Below are positions 29,566 through 40,584 of a stretch of DNA of 64,000 nt, one piece after another. A program made the translations under genes and the position numbers. Numbering within the stretch: the stretch's first letter is position 1; each line of letters starts with the position of its first letter. Origin of the DNA: Byssothecium circinans (lineage: Eukaryota > Ascomycota > Dothideomycetes > Pleosporales > Massarinaceae); assembly GCA_010015675.1 (NCBI GenBank), contig ML976979.1, forward strand, positions 898,765 to 962,764, given 5' to 3'. Under the pieces are notes generated by a model, which did no database searches, was not told the origin of the DNA, and worked only from the letters and a program-made list of their open reading frames with translations.

Positions 29566-30960
29566 ATGTCTTCCTTCGCCAACTTCCCCCAAGGCCAGTT
29601 CACGGCAGTGCCTTTCCGAACGGGAACCGTCTATCACGGCCAATTGGGCACCTTCTATCACCATCAGCCAATCACCTACAACGTAATCTACAATAACAAT
29701 CTCTCCGTGCAATTCCCTGGCCACGAAACGTGGTGGATCACCTCCATAGACGACGGAGGCGAAATACCCAATCTCCTCGATTTCCATCCGATAACCGGCC
29801 ATTACCAAGTATTCCAACCAATCCCGGCACCTCCAAATGCTCCTCCAGCCCCTCTAATTCCTTTGATATCGGCTTCACAGCAGCAGCAGCAAATTTCCGG
29901 CACCACTCATCAAGAAGCCCTCGTCATCGAAGACGACAACACAGCACTTTCCACATCCCCTTCCCTCCAACCACGCCCACGAGTTCCCTCCCCCCTCCCT
30001 TCCCCACGGGCCAAAGCGCCTTCGGATCTAAAAGAACGCGTAACTTTGATCGGGCAACACTGCCGCGACCAAGCGTCCTGGCTCCCCTGGTGGCGCACGT
30101 TCCTCGCAGCGCGGTCCAAGGAGAAAGAAGCCCACTGCCGGAAATACTGGCCCAGTAACGACGCCGCCCTCGCCGACGTCGTCAGCGCCAGCAAATACCA
30201 TGGCAGTTTCCAGGCGACCAAGTTCCAGCGGCTGGAGAACGAGGCGCTGCAGAAGGACGCGGTGAAGGAGGAACGGAAGGTGGAAGAGGTTTCGGAGTGG
30301 ATTGAGAGGAATAATGGAGAGCTCTTGATGGGGCGGATTGGGGGGAAGATGGGGATTGGGCGGGGTAGGGAGGAGGATGTTAGAGAGGGGAGGGGGGAGA
30401 GGAAGTTGGGGATTAGGGCGGAATCGTCGCCGGAGCCGGAGCCGGGGCCGGAGCCGAAGAGGAAGAGAGGTCGTAAGACGAGGGGAAATGTTGTTCCTTT
30501 TAATCTTCCTGTTCTGCCGCGAAGGGAACCTACGCCGCCATTTACCTTGACGAATAATAGTGCTGATGTGCTGGTTCCTGGCATTCCTTCTCCCGTGGTG
30601 GCTCCGTCGGTTTCGCTGCCGAATGTTCAGTTCCCGGATTCGCCGGCGTCGACGCCTTGGGACGAGGTTTTCTTGTTTAGCGAAGGGAGTGGTGGTTTGG
30701 CTGCTGAAAAGGAGGGAGAAGAGGAGAAGGAGGATGGAATGGCTGGGCTTATGGAAGCCGCTTTGGAGAAATCTTGGAATGAAAGTAGCAATGACGAAGC
30801 TACTGATTCCGTGCCGGCCATTGAAGAGCCAAGCAATGAACAGTCGCAAGAGACTATGGTTGAAGAAGGAAGGGATGCCGATTTAGATTCCCTCTTCGGA
30901 GATGATGGGTTGGTGGGAAATTTTTGGGAGGATGGTTTGGATGATCATTTCAGGGAATGA
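29566..30960 (+). CDS. Uncharacterised acidic, probably nuclear protein
   Basis: Intronless, 464 residues. The first 90 residues are Tyr/Phe/Gln/Asn-rich (FRTGTVYHGQLGTFYHHQ), then a Pro- and Gln-rich linker. A conserved-looking block of about residues 150-240 contains ERVTLIGQHCRDQASWLPWW and a charged helix. KRKRGRKTRGN at about 305 resembles an AT-hook/nuclear signal. The last 100 residues are strongly acidic with LDSLFGDDGLVGNFWEDGLD at the end, similar in style to acidic activation domains. I do not recognise the family. A role in transcription is only an inference from composition. Both flanks carry old local duplications. Confidence 0.7.
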   Translation: MSSFANFPQGQFTAVPFRTGTVYHGQLGTFYHHQPITYNVIYNNNLSVQFPGHETWWITSIDDGGEIPNLLDFHPITGHYQVFQPIPAPPNAPPAPLIPLISASQQQQQISGTTHQEALVIEDDNTALSTSPSLQPRPRVPSPLPSPRAKAPSDLKERVTLIGQHCRDQASWLPWWRTFLAARSKEKEAHCRKYWPSNDAALADVVSASKYHGSFQATKFQRLENEALQKDAVKEERKVEEVSEWIERNNGELLMGRIGGKMGIGRGREEDVREGRGERKLGIRAESSPEPEPGPEPKRKRGRKTRGNVVPFNLPVLPRREPTPPFTLTNNSADVLVPGIPSPVVAPSVSLPNVQFPDSPASTPWDEVFLFSEGSGGLAAEKEGEEEKEDGMAGLMEAALEKSWNESSNDEATDSVPAIEEPSNEQSQETMVEEGRDADLDSLFGDDGLVGNFWEDGLDDHFRE

Positions 30961-31048
30961 GAGAATTTGGCATGCTTTATTTATCTTTGCTTCTTTTCTG
31001 TCGCGGGTTGGTTGGTACCTTTACGAAGGAGCGTTTTACTTCGTGCGG

Positions 31049-31175
31049 AGTTAGTTAAATGTATTGTATTCTTTATAAGGTTACTTTATCCGCTGTTCCC
31101 ACCGATGCAAAAGACGTTGTGAAGCCCCTGGATACGTTTTACACTATTTGATGCGACCACTGCGTCCCTGAAAAG
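31049..31175 (+). repeat. Local direct duplication, copy 1
   Basis: Contains gttgtgaagcccctggatac followed by gttttacactatttgatg. It aligns with 31245-31369 along the whole length, the best part being the 42 bases around the word cccctggata. Confidence 0.65.
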
Positions 31176-31244
31176 AATTGCCTTGAGTTTTAGATGCCAT
31201 GTTATTGCATTCATTACTTGGCGGCTCAGAATGCTGTACACGTT

Positions 31245-31369
31245 TTAGTTGAATACACTGTATTCTTGAAAACGCTACTTCACTCGCTATATCTATCAAT
31301 GTGAAAGGTGTTGTGAAACCCCTGGATAAGTTTTACATTGTTTAATGTGTCCTCTGAGTTCTCAAAATG
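31245..31369 (+). repeat. Local direct duplication, copy 2
   Basis: Contains gttgtgaaacccctggataa followed by gttttacattgtttaatg; period to copy 1 is about 195 bases. Confidence 0.65.
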
Positions 31370-31668
31370 AAATAGGTCGAACTGCTAATACTTCACCATT
31401 AAGGAGCGCATAGTGTGGGTAGGAAGACACATGAGAAGCATATACTCGCGATAGATTGCTTCACATATTTTAACATACTCATGTCTATATCCCAAACCCA
31501 TGTCTATATGCCAAGTAACTCCCAAAATAAAAATCATGACCGTAACACCGTACCATTCTAAAAGTACGCCGACAATTTCGATATCTTAAACCCAGTAAAC
31601 TTCATCCAGTCTTCTGACACAAAACTATACCTACAACACGAACCTCTCCACCGCGCCGCCTACACAGC

Positions 31669-33417
31669 TCACACATCTCCATGTAGCAAGTCCGCCCACT
31701 CCTCTTCTGTAATATGCGTTCGAATAAAACCAGACGATACCCCACCAGTCGACGACGCTTTCTTTGAATCACCGGTCGGCGACCCTCCACTATTCACCGG
31801 AGGTACCCGTGGCCCATGCTTGTCGCCATCTTTACGCGAAGGATAAGGCTGCGAACGCTCCTCCCGTGACTGATCGGATTGCCTCCGCCGCTGAGGGGGA
31901 GCTGGTGGAGTACGCGCTCGCTGCCGGGTAGGCGGATTCGTATGCGATCTAGACGAAGAATCGCGTGTGTGGCGACGAGGTGGACTATAGGCTCGCTGCC
32001 CGGGGTACGGGTCCGCTCGAGGTCTATCCGAAGGATCGTGTGTGTTTTGACGAGAAGGACGCTCTGCACGACCTTCCCCAGTTCTCGACCCCGATGACGA
32101 AGGGTAATAACAATCTGAGGAATCATAATCCCGCCGAGAAGGCGGACCCCGTGATTCCCAATCCGAGTGGTAGCCTGACTGCGTTTCCGATGACGCGTAC
32201 GATGAAGGGCGGGTCTCAGAGGGAGTACGGAAGATGCCACGCTCCATCAATCCGGGGAAGTTCTCCCACATGTAACTGATATACCCCCTCATATGTTCCG
32301 AAGGCACATATCCATAAGCTCCACGAGGTGTGGGCTGCCGCAATTCATCAGACAGGCGTATTAGCTCGAGAAGAAGCTCTTCGGTGCGTCGGTGCATTGG
32401 CACCGTTGTTATGATCCGTGTGGTCTCTTCGATGATTCTTCCCTGCGCCTTTGGGTTTTTTAGAAGCGATGACAGCGAAGGCGTGTCCTTCCAGGTCTTC
32501 ACGTTGGATCGAGAGAAAAGGGGGCGGTATCGGTCGTTTTGTTGAGGGCGGTCGTCATGGACGCGGAGGCTTGACGGAGGGTCGTCGCGGGTGCGATAGT
32601 TTGACTTGGAATGTTTTGGAGAGGGAGAGCGCGAGCGAGTCCGATGCGGAGGGGCGGGCCGAGACTGAAGTTTAGTGGCTGAAGGTTTTGTTGGAGGGGA
32701 TGGCGGAACTCTGCCTCGAGACGAACACTGTGGCTTTGAAGGGCTTGCATCTTCCTTCTTCTCGCCCCCGGCGTGCACAGGGAAGTGCGAAACAGTACCC
32801 TCAGCGGACGAAGGTCCCTTGGATTTCGCATTTAAACTCTCCCTACGATCGCCTACCGTCTCTTCCTCCAATACCTCCTCGTCTTCTTTCTCCACCCCCT
32901 CACCAGCTCTCACCTTCCAAAACGACTCCCGAGGTCGCAACGCGCGCATCTTCGGGCAGAACTGACCTTGATGCTGCTCTTCTGGCTGACAAGCCGGGCA
33001 ACGCTCAGTACATGCTGCCCACTTCACCCTGTGAATATAGCTCCTCTCTGCTAAACAATTCAGGCACCTTTTATCCTCTTGTCGTATACCAACGTCATTG
33101 TAGGCGCGATGCAGGTCGATATCGTTCAGTACCCCGAGTTTGGTACGAGGGGCTGAAGTGATGGGTGTCGAAGGCGGAGGCGGTAGTGATGGGAATGAAG
33201 ATTTCGTCGGGGGTGTGATTGGAGGGGAGAGGTATTGAGTTGGAGGCTGAGGGGTAGTTGAGGTTGTAGTGGAGTAATACCATTGATACTGGCTTGGAGC
33301 GAAGTACTGCGTTGCATGCGTGGGATACCACGCAGCGGGAAAGTGCGGTGCGAACATGCCATTGCTGTCCATGGTGGACGGCGTTGGAGTTGGAGTTGGG
33401 AAGTCGCGGTCTTGCAT
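31669..33417 (-). CDS. Uncharacterised Arg/Ser-rich protein with Cys motif
   Basis: Intronless, 582 residues. The first 90 residues are Pro/Ser/Thr/Tyr-rich (YFAPSQYQWYYSTTTST). Residues about 105-150 carry a possible zinc ribbon or knuckle: RCLNCLAERSYIHRVKWAAC then RCPACQPEEQHQGQFCPKM, with paired CxxC. The remainder is disordered and rich in Arg, Ser, Pro (RTRSRSPSPKHSKSNYRTRD), interrupted by one helical block about 320-375 (TEELLLELIRLSDELRQ). RS repeats and a Cys motif suggest an RNA-related role, but this is inference only. The start at 33417 is followed by a second ATG at residue 16; either could be used. Confidence 0.68.
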   Translation of the reverse strand: MQDRDFPTPTPTPSTMDSNGMFAPHFPAAWYPTHATQYFAPSQYQWYYSTTTSTTPQPPTQYLSPPITPPTKSSFPSLPPPPSTPITSAPRTKLGVLNDIDLHRAYNDVGIRQEDKRCLNCLAERSYIHRVKWAACTERCPACQPEEQHQGQFCPKMRALRPRESFWKVRAGEGVEKEDEEVLEEETVGDRRESLNAKSKGPSSAEGTVSHFPVHAGGEKKEDASPSKPQCSSRGRVPPSPPTKPSATKLQSRPAPPHRTRSRSPSPKHSKSNYRTRDDPPSSLRVHDDRPQQNDRYRPLFSRSNVKTWKDTPSLSSLLKNPKAQGRIIEETTRIITTVPMHRRTEELLLELIRLSDELRQPTPRGAYGYVPSEHMRGYISYMWENFPGLMERGIFRTPSETRPSSYASSETQSGYHSDWESRGPPSRRDYDSSDCYYPSSSGSRTGEGRAERPSRQNTHDPSDRPRADPYPGQRAYSPPRRHTRDSSSRSHTNPPTRQRARTPPAPPQRRRQSDQSREERSQPYPSRKDGDKHGPRVPPVNSGGSPTGDSKKASSTGGVSSGFIRTHITEEEWADLLHGDV

Positions 33418-34006
33418 GCAGATCTAAGTACCGTAGTTGTAGGCGCTTCTCAGGCTCTATATATAGGCAAACGTAATGTTGGTGTTTGCTTCGGTCCATG
33501 CTTGTGTCTGTGTCCTGCAGGTCGTAGGAAGGATGTCTGTATCAATCAGCTACACAAGAAGTGGAACCATGCGTGTGCACGGATATTTTGGCGTCGTCTT
33601 TCCTGCGAAATCAGCTGGGAGCATCCAGACACATACATCTGTTCTCTCCGTGGCAACGATTACCTGAGGCGCGGTGGGGCATCCGCTACCAAGTGGCCCA
33701 AACACAATAACGCGTTGTAGCCGTGGCGGAACAAAAGGAATATACAAGGCGCAAATCGTACGTGGCTGTTTGAGCATTGCATCGTATCTGACGAATCATG
33801 CAGTTTGGCGGGAGCCTGCTTGAGTCAAATTCGCTACCACCGATGCGGTACTCCACAAAAGGTGTGGTCGTAAAGTCCCAACTCCACGCCTTCAAATATT
33901 AGACGAGCTGGTCTGAGACTCTGAAGAGTCAGTGATAAATTTCGCATTAGCACGGGCTCAGCTGAACTCCTCCGAAAGATCAACTTTTGCTCTGAGTGGG
34001 TACCCT
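33418..34006. other. Intergenic, no gene seen
   Basis: About 590 bases holding the promoter of the RS-rich gene and the 3' end of the alpha-glucosidase gene. A TATATATA-like word lies near 33460 on the plus strand. Short frames here have no support. Confidence 0.4.
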
Positions 34007-36962
34007 TCACGAGCCCACCTTCTTGAAGCTCCCCAAGTCACGCTCCCACGAGCCCTCCAGCCCTTCATCCAGCTCGTACTTCGTAGCGCCCTCTTTCCTC
34101 AAGACTGTAGCGCTCTTCACACGTACATCCGTCTTGAAACCAAAGCTCCCACTAGCCTTAATTGTACTCCCCTCAAAGCTAAACTCAATCTCACTGACCG
34201 CGCTCTGCATAAGACTCTCTCCATCATCCAAATACAAACTACCCTTCGCCTTCCCATCCGCATCCAGCGCGATGAACAGTTCGAAGTTTTCTTTGCGAAG
34301 GGCGGTCGTTGTATTCGCGCTGTTGACCCTAGCGGGAACGATGGAGCCGCCCTTGACGTGAACTGGGATATCGCTAGTCGATACGTTGGCGTAGGTTGTA
34401 TTGGAACCGATCGTATCCACTTGTTTGAGCGTGAAGAAATCGTAGAAGATGTCATTGGGTAGATAAAAGGTGACCGACGTGGCGCCTTTTTGAGTCACTG
34501 GGTTGATGAGCAGTGACGGTCCGTAGAAGAATTGTGTGTCGATGCCTAGGGTCGCAGATTCACCGGGATAATGCATCCTACAGTTCGCGGTTAGCATGTT
34601 CTTTCTATGTTAGGCACAGCTATACTCACCATAATGGCGCTAGCATAGGTGTCCCGTCTTTCGTCTGCTTGTGCATTGCAGTGTAAATGTAATCGAGCAG
34701 TCTGTATCTGACGTCGATCGCTTTACGCGCAGCCGCCGCAACAGACTCCCATCGGTATGCTTCTTGAGATATAGCGCTGTCGACATTATGGTTTCGATAA
34801 AACGGGTAAAAAGCACCGAGGACAGTCCAACGAGCACAAAGCTCCTCATTAGTATTCGCCAAGAAGCCGCACACGTCGGCGCCCGCCTGCAGGGATCAGC
34901 TACGCTCTAGTCTCTCGAGCGTTGTATACTTACCATTGGCACTTGGAAGAATGAGACAAACTGGAGCAGATGCCGAACGGAGATGATATACTGATCCCAA
35001 GCCGAAATATTATCACCAAGCCAGTGTCCGACGTAGGTACCTGCGCCAACGAAGGTGCTACGCGTAATGACCATTGGTCTTTTATCGGGACGGCGCTTGA
35101 GCATGGCTTGTTCGCTAGCTCTGCTCATCATGGTCCCGTAGCTATCTCAAGTCAGTCCCGCACGTATCGTCCGCGTTATCGACTCACAGATTATGTGCAT
35201 CGTACTCCGTCCATCCACCTTGATGAATCAAATCCGTCCGAGCGGTCTTCTGACTCAAGATACCGAACTCGTTGTCGATTGAGTATTTGGGAAAGGTGAG
35301 ATTCCGTCCCGGAAGCCCCTTCTTCGACCCGATTTCTCGCCGAGCAAGCCCACGTTTTTCTTGCGATTCTGGGTGGTCGCACGGCCACTCACAGAAGTTG
35401 CTCGGCTCGTTCATGTCGATCCAAAGTGCGTCGATATCGACCCCTGTGTCAGCACTGAAGAAGCTTGCGAACTGATCGTTCCAATACCCCTGCGTGTTCT
35501 CGTGAAACCAGTCCGGGAAAGCGGTGACACCAGGCCATACCCGGCCTTTGTAAATGCTCCCGTTGTTGAGTTTGAGGAAGATATCGGCATCGACTCCCTT
35601 GTTGAAAGCATCGTAGTCTTGATAGGCAACAGCAGGATCCACCATGACGATATAGTGTTGGTCATTTTTGTGCAAGTTGCTAATCAAGTCCCGCATTTTT
35701 GCGAGGGGGAAGTTGGCGCCCAAGGTGAATACTTTGTACCTATCCATGTAGTCGATATCGGTCCACATCGTTTCGAGGGGAATATTGGCTGCACTGTAGT
35801 TTGCAACAACCGCGGCCACTTCGTCCGCACTCTTGTATCCGAAACGACATTGGTGGAATCCAAGGCCCCAATACGGCATCATGGCGGCCCTGCCCGTAAT
35901 CTCGCTGTACTCGCGTGCCACGTCAAATGGACTCGGTCCAGCTAGGAAGTAAAGGTCAATGACTCCGCCTAAAGTATTATACTCCAAGTACTGGCCATTA
36001 TCGTTGTTGATCTTGATATCCATCCCATTGCTGTTTAGCAGAAGCACTGCGTGGGAATTTTCAGACCTGTGCTCGTAGTATACCGGGTGGTTCCCGTAGA
36101 GATTCGAATCCTGAGGAACTCCACCGGCATCTCTCGCCCAGAAAGTCCTGGTGTAATTCGACGTCTTGAGTCGGAGAGGATCCGTATGTTCGCCGAGACC
36201 ATAGAGCGAAGGTGTATCCGGTAATGAAGTGCGTAGCCGTACATACTGGTCCTCGAAGATGATGTTGGACCCTTTCGATGTGAAAATGACGTCTTGATTG
36301 CTTTTCCGCGTGATGGTGAAAGAAAAAGGTTCCTCCTCTATCGAAACATCTAGCTGCGATGCGTTCGAGCCAATGGAGCCGGCTGGTCGCGGGACGACAA
36401 AATCAGGAACCTGATAGACCTCTTCATCTTTGTCGTAGATGATTACGTGAAGACGGGAGTCTACCGCAAGTCAGTGATCAATTCGCACTCTCGCGGAAAG
36501 GAAAACTCGGGAAATAAGTTATCAAAAGTCGCCTCACTTCTGAAGCTGAGCAACTAGAGAGGGTATCAGGGACTGAATCACCCGTAGATGAGTTTTGCGG
36601 AGAACGGCCATGTCGAAAAAGCGTTCGTAACCCAGGAGACACCCAACATGACCCTCAACCCCAATTCTAATCCCGAATCTAGTCTTCTATCCTCATCCCG
36701 TCACACCTATCCATAAAATCCACTCACCAGTCTGAAATTCCGCCAAAAACTTCAAATCCACCAAATCCCTCCCATAAACCCCACACCCCTCCCCAACCAA
36801 CTTCAAATCCGCCGTCAACCCGCCATCCGTCCTCACCACGTTACTCGCCCGATACCCCTGACAATCCGCCAGTCTCGCCGTCGGTGCAGAAAACGTCCAT
36901 CGTGCAACACTCGACCACAGTAAAAAGAGCGACTGCAACAACGTCAAAGAGGAGGCCGGCAT
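34007..36962 (-). CDS. Secreted alpha-glucosidase, glycoside hydrolase family 31
   Basis: Five exons, complement(join(34007..34577,34630..34886,34934..35141,35188..36460,36728..36962)), 847 residues. The start at 36962 gives a signal peptide ([15 protein letters not shown]). Joins: [49 protein letters not shown], all as in GH31 alpha-glucosidases. Catalytic nucleophile Asp in [11 protein letters not shown], acid/base Asp in [14 protein letters not shown]; substrate-site motifs [13 protein letters not shown] and MWTDIDYMD. It should cleave terminal alpha-1,4 glucose from starch or maltooligosaccharides outside the cell. Introns are 46-52 nt except the first, 267 nt, which holds a dispersed repeat. 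An in-frame ATG at 37022 would add 20 residues before the signal peptide and is less likely. Confidence 0.94.
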
Positions 36963-38129
36963 AACGTGTAGGAAAACTAAATCCGTGGAGGAGGCCGAGA
37001 ATGGAAAAGACGTATTATCCACGAACTCGAGCCACGACTAGCTTATATACTCAACTGCAGGCGCTTAACTCAACCCCTTGCTTGCTGCAAGAATTGGTGC
37101 TGAGGGAGATGCGGGGCCGGAGTTCATTGTCGTGCGAGTGGTACGGGGTAAATGAGGAGAGGATCGGCTTCTTACAGGTCGTCACGAGTGCGTCCATAGT
37201 GCCGGTATAGTAGGCTGCGACCTGTCTTTTTGAAGTTGGGATCAGGTGCGGTGGAGATGGATGGGGATTGTCAATGTGGAGGTTAGGTCGAGGGTTCGAT
37301 TTCTCGGGCCGATGCTTGAGCTGTGGCGGAGAGACTTGTTTAGGGTTCAGTTATCTCATACTATAGATACAGTGGGGATTTTGCTTAGATGCGGTATTAG
37401 ACGAGGAGTCAGACGGATCAAGTTGTGGTAGTTGATGCATTTCTTGATCGTTTCCGCCTGTGCTTGTGGCCTGAGGTGACTGCTCATCGTCACCACCAAC
37501 GCGCAACAAGAAGCATTTCGTATCCATGTACATATTGAGATCAAATAACAAGTCAGAATCCAATTGCGCATACACAACATCTTCAACAGAAGATTCTTCC
37601 CAAAAGCAAAGAGCGCCACCAATCCAAACACCCTTTTCCCTCGCGGTAGCAAAATCTTAGGAAGCTAATAACTATATCCCGCAAAACTTATCCAAAGGTA
37701 ATTGAGTCCCCTATACTCCCATTAGTTGCTAAGCTCTAGTGGTAATGCGAGGTTTATTAGCTTATTTCCCGTTATCTCTCCGCGAGAGCCTTCCCTAAGC
37801 CCAACACTTCCCACATACTCATCATGCCAACTCCCTTCACCTCAATTGAGAGACATTAGCCTTCTCCCTCCGTCTCATATAGCAGAATTAGCACGACTTT
37901 GCGAGCGCGTTTTACGGGCCAGCCGAATCGCACTAGATGATTATTGACGGCTCGTTAGACAGCTTCCCACAATCTCTTGCCCCACCGGCGACACCAATGC
38001 GGATGAACTCGTTGGTATTTCTGACATTTCGACAAGCTCCAAGATAGTGAGAGCCTCTATTTATCCATATAATCCAACACTGGTTCCGGGTATCATTCCA
38101 CAATTATCCAATCCGACTCTTTCGATGAC
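36963..38129. other. Intergenic, AT-richer, no gene seen
   Basis: About 1.2 kb including the alpha-glucosidase promoter. A minus frame at 37356-37652 has hydrophobic stretches but no family features. No strong repeat or regulatory site was found. Confidence 0.45.
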
Positions 38130-38932
38130 CTACATGACCACGCAGCATTTCAGCGCCTTGAGCAACCTCGGCAGGCCCTTCTTGACCATCTCCTCCACTT
38201 CGTTGTTTTGATTATTTTGTTGTTGCCCATGCTGTTGGCCGCCATGTTGCTGCCCACCGTGTTGCCCACCGTGCTGTTGCCCACCAGGATATCCACCATA
38301 GCTCGGCGCCTGCGGAGGCGGCGGCATCGCATGCACATCCCCACCCTGCAAATTCACATAAATCCTCCCCTCATTCTCCTCTGTCCTATACTGCAGCCCC
38401 AACTCCCTACAAACCTGCTCGACGCGCGGTTTAATTTTCTGCACGTGGCCCTGGCTGTGGTTCCCCTTGCCTACTATGACGTGGAGATGTGTCTCGCCGC
38501 GCTGCCGTGATGCCCTGATCCTCTCTTCCAGCACATCTTCTGCCTCCTCGACGAAGAGGCCGTGCAGGTCAATCACGTCCGAGGCGACGCGCCCCTCGGC
38601 ATTGTTTTCGCGGAAGATGAAGTCGCGCGCTTGCTGGTTGTACTGGTCCATCTTGGCGGCATGTTGCTTGCCTTCTTCCGAGAGCTGGTGGGCGCGCGCG
38701 CCATCCCCTGCGTTGTAGGCTTCGTGCGCGCGGTCGAAGCATGAGCTGCGCTTGGCGGCTTCTTGTCGGGCTAGGTTGCGGAGACGGTCGTATTCGGCTT
38801 CTGCGTCGTTTGAGGAGTGGTTGAGGGCTGGATGGTGTTAGTTGGTCTGTACGTTGCGTTGTGTTGTGTTGTTTGGATGGTGGTGAGAATTGACGCACCG
38901 CGAGAGCCCAATTGCATCATTTCGGTGGCCAT
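38130..38932 (-). CDS. DUF1771-Smr domain protein with C-terminal CaaX box
   Basis: Two exons, complement(join(38130..38827,38899..38932)), 243 residues; a 71-nt GT-AG intron joins MATEMMQLGSR to ALNHSSNDAEAEYDRLR. Residues about 20-85 are the DUF1771 helical hairpin (LARQEAAKRSSCFDRAHEAY, DFIFRENN). The Smr domain follows: SDVIDLHGLFVEEAEDVLEE and HLHVIVGKGNHSQGHVQKIKP, carrying the DLHG and GxGxHS motifs of the nuclease-like fold. A Gly/Gln/His repeat (GGQQHGGQHGGQQHGGQ) leads to the end LLKALKCCVVM. CVVM is a farnesylation-type CaaX box and the preceding Cys could be palmitoylated, so membrane attachment is likely. Smr proteins act in RNA cleavage or ribosome quality control (Cue2-like) in other systems. 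Confidence 0.88.
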
Positions 38933-39179
38933 GGCGAGGGTACGGGTGAAAATGAGCGACTGTTGTATGATATATGATGCTGGGAGAGTTGTTGTTGTTG
39001 TCGACTTCGATCGTCAAGCTGGGCGATCTCCTGCAAGATCGAGCAGGGGTCTAGCGCATCTAGTGAATGTGGGGCTTGACTATGAATGTAGAGTTCAGCT
39101 GGTTGCAGGAGGAGACATTGAAACATGAATGCTTCGAATGTGTATATAGCAGGACTGTAGCTTCGGATGTGCTTCACTA

Positions 39180-40129
39180 TCAGAACCTGATCTTGGGCCC
39201 AACGAATACAAGTAGAAAAGCAAACACCCAGAGCCCAAAGATCATGGCATAGAGCTTGATCCGATCCCACCAACCCCTGCCCTCAGTCATCCGCCGCAGC
39301 GTCCCCATCCTTCGACTCGCAGCATCCATGCCCAGCGTGTTCTGGTCAAGACCTGATATAGCGCGATCCAGAACGCTCTTGTCCCCTTCCAGGGTTTGGC
39401 CAAGATGTATTGACTGCTGCTTCAGCTGCTTTGCCATCTCTAGGAGACCTGTCGTGAGGGCTTCTTGCTCGGTCCGGTTTTGCGATAGAATAGCTTCCGT
39501 TGGTGCTGTTGAGGGATCTCCTGTCGTCGCTGTGGGCTTCGAGGGGAATAACGAGTTGCCCGTAGCCGTCGCTGTACTCTCATCTTGTGCTCCACCACCC
39601 CGCCGCCGTATCTCTGAAGTGAGATTTCTGGCCGCATCTTGCAATGCTTCACTTCCCTGTCCGCCTGTGCTAGATATGTCGAGTCCTGCGTCTGCATCCA
39701 CCCGTGGCGCATATGTTGAAAAGCTGTCCCCATCTTCCTCTGACTCTGCCGAACCCTCTGAATCTGAGTCGTCGAGTTGGTTTAGCTCGTATAACCGCTG
39801 GTTGAGCTGCTTGATGAGCTCGCGCTTTCGCTGTAGATCTGCGTGGAGGGCGGACTTGTTTGACTTTGAAGGCGCTGTGGAGGCCGAGTGCTCGAGATTG
39901 AGTAGGAGGGTTCGCGCGTGGTCGATGTTCTAGATGTATATCAGACGGGAAACCATTGGAGGTTTCGCGAGGAACTTACTGCACTAACTCTCGCTCGTTG
40001 GTAGCTTGACTTTCGTAACTCTCGCGATGGCTCGACGAGCACGGTGCGCTCTAGCCTAGAAAGAAGCCGATTGAGATTTATGGGTGTCGCATCTGGGTAG
40101 CCGGATGGTGAGCGCGAGCGAGAGGCCAT
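39180..40129 (-). CDS. USE1: ER SNARE Use1
   Basis: Two exons, complement(join(39180..39929,39980..40129)), 299 residues; a 50-nt GT-AG intron joins QRARVSA to NIDHARTLLLNLEHSAS. The N-terminus TPINLNRLLSRLERTVL and the basic helix around the splice are typical of Use1. The SNARE motif is about residues 210-270 (LTTGLLEMAKQLKQQSIHLG, then LEGDKSVLDRAISGLDQNTLG), followed by a single C-terminal membrane anchor (LYAMIFGLWVFAFLLVFVG). Use1 works with Sec20 and Ufe1 in fusion of Golgi-derived COPI vesicles with the ER. The central part (DDSDSEGSAESEEDG) is acidic and likely disordered. Length is in the family range. Confidence 0.85.
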
Positions 40130-40584
40130 GCCGGTGAATGTGAGTGATGTTGAGAGCTTGGGGAGCGGTGGAAGATAGGTCTTCGAATAGTAAACGTGGC
40201 AGGAGCGGTGCACATTCAGCAGGTCCTTTGCTGAGCGACAAAACCTAGAAGCTTAGAGAAATGGTACTGTTGCGCAAGGTTTAGGCAGACAGCAAAGTTC
40301 GAGGCAGTTAAAAGTGGACAATGTCAATCGCCGCCTGTGGGTCTCCCCGCAATGGTCCGAGCTCCATTCACGGCATCATCAAAGCGGATAGAGTTGTTCA
40401 TGGTTGTGAGAGTAACTTTGGTCACCATCAATCTTATATTATACACTAAGTCGTTAAAGTCGTAAACTGAATGAAGACCATCCATCCATCCGTGACATCC
40501 TGGACCCGATACAATATCAGTCTCTCCAGAGGAAATCGCTCCTTCACAGATATCAGTCAGCTCCACCACTGCGGTATGGAAACC

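Larger units (their letters stand above)
30961..31668. other. Intergenic with local duplication
   Basis: About 700 AT-rich bases between convergent genes. Two diverged copies of a 125-base segment are present (see the repeat entries). No gene. Confidence 0.5.

Noticed and set aside
37240..37330. Word gggttcgatttc as possible tRNA B box
   Set aside because: No matching A box, acceptor stem or anticodon arm could be folded around it.
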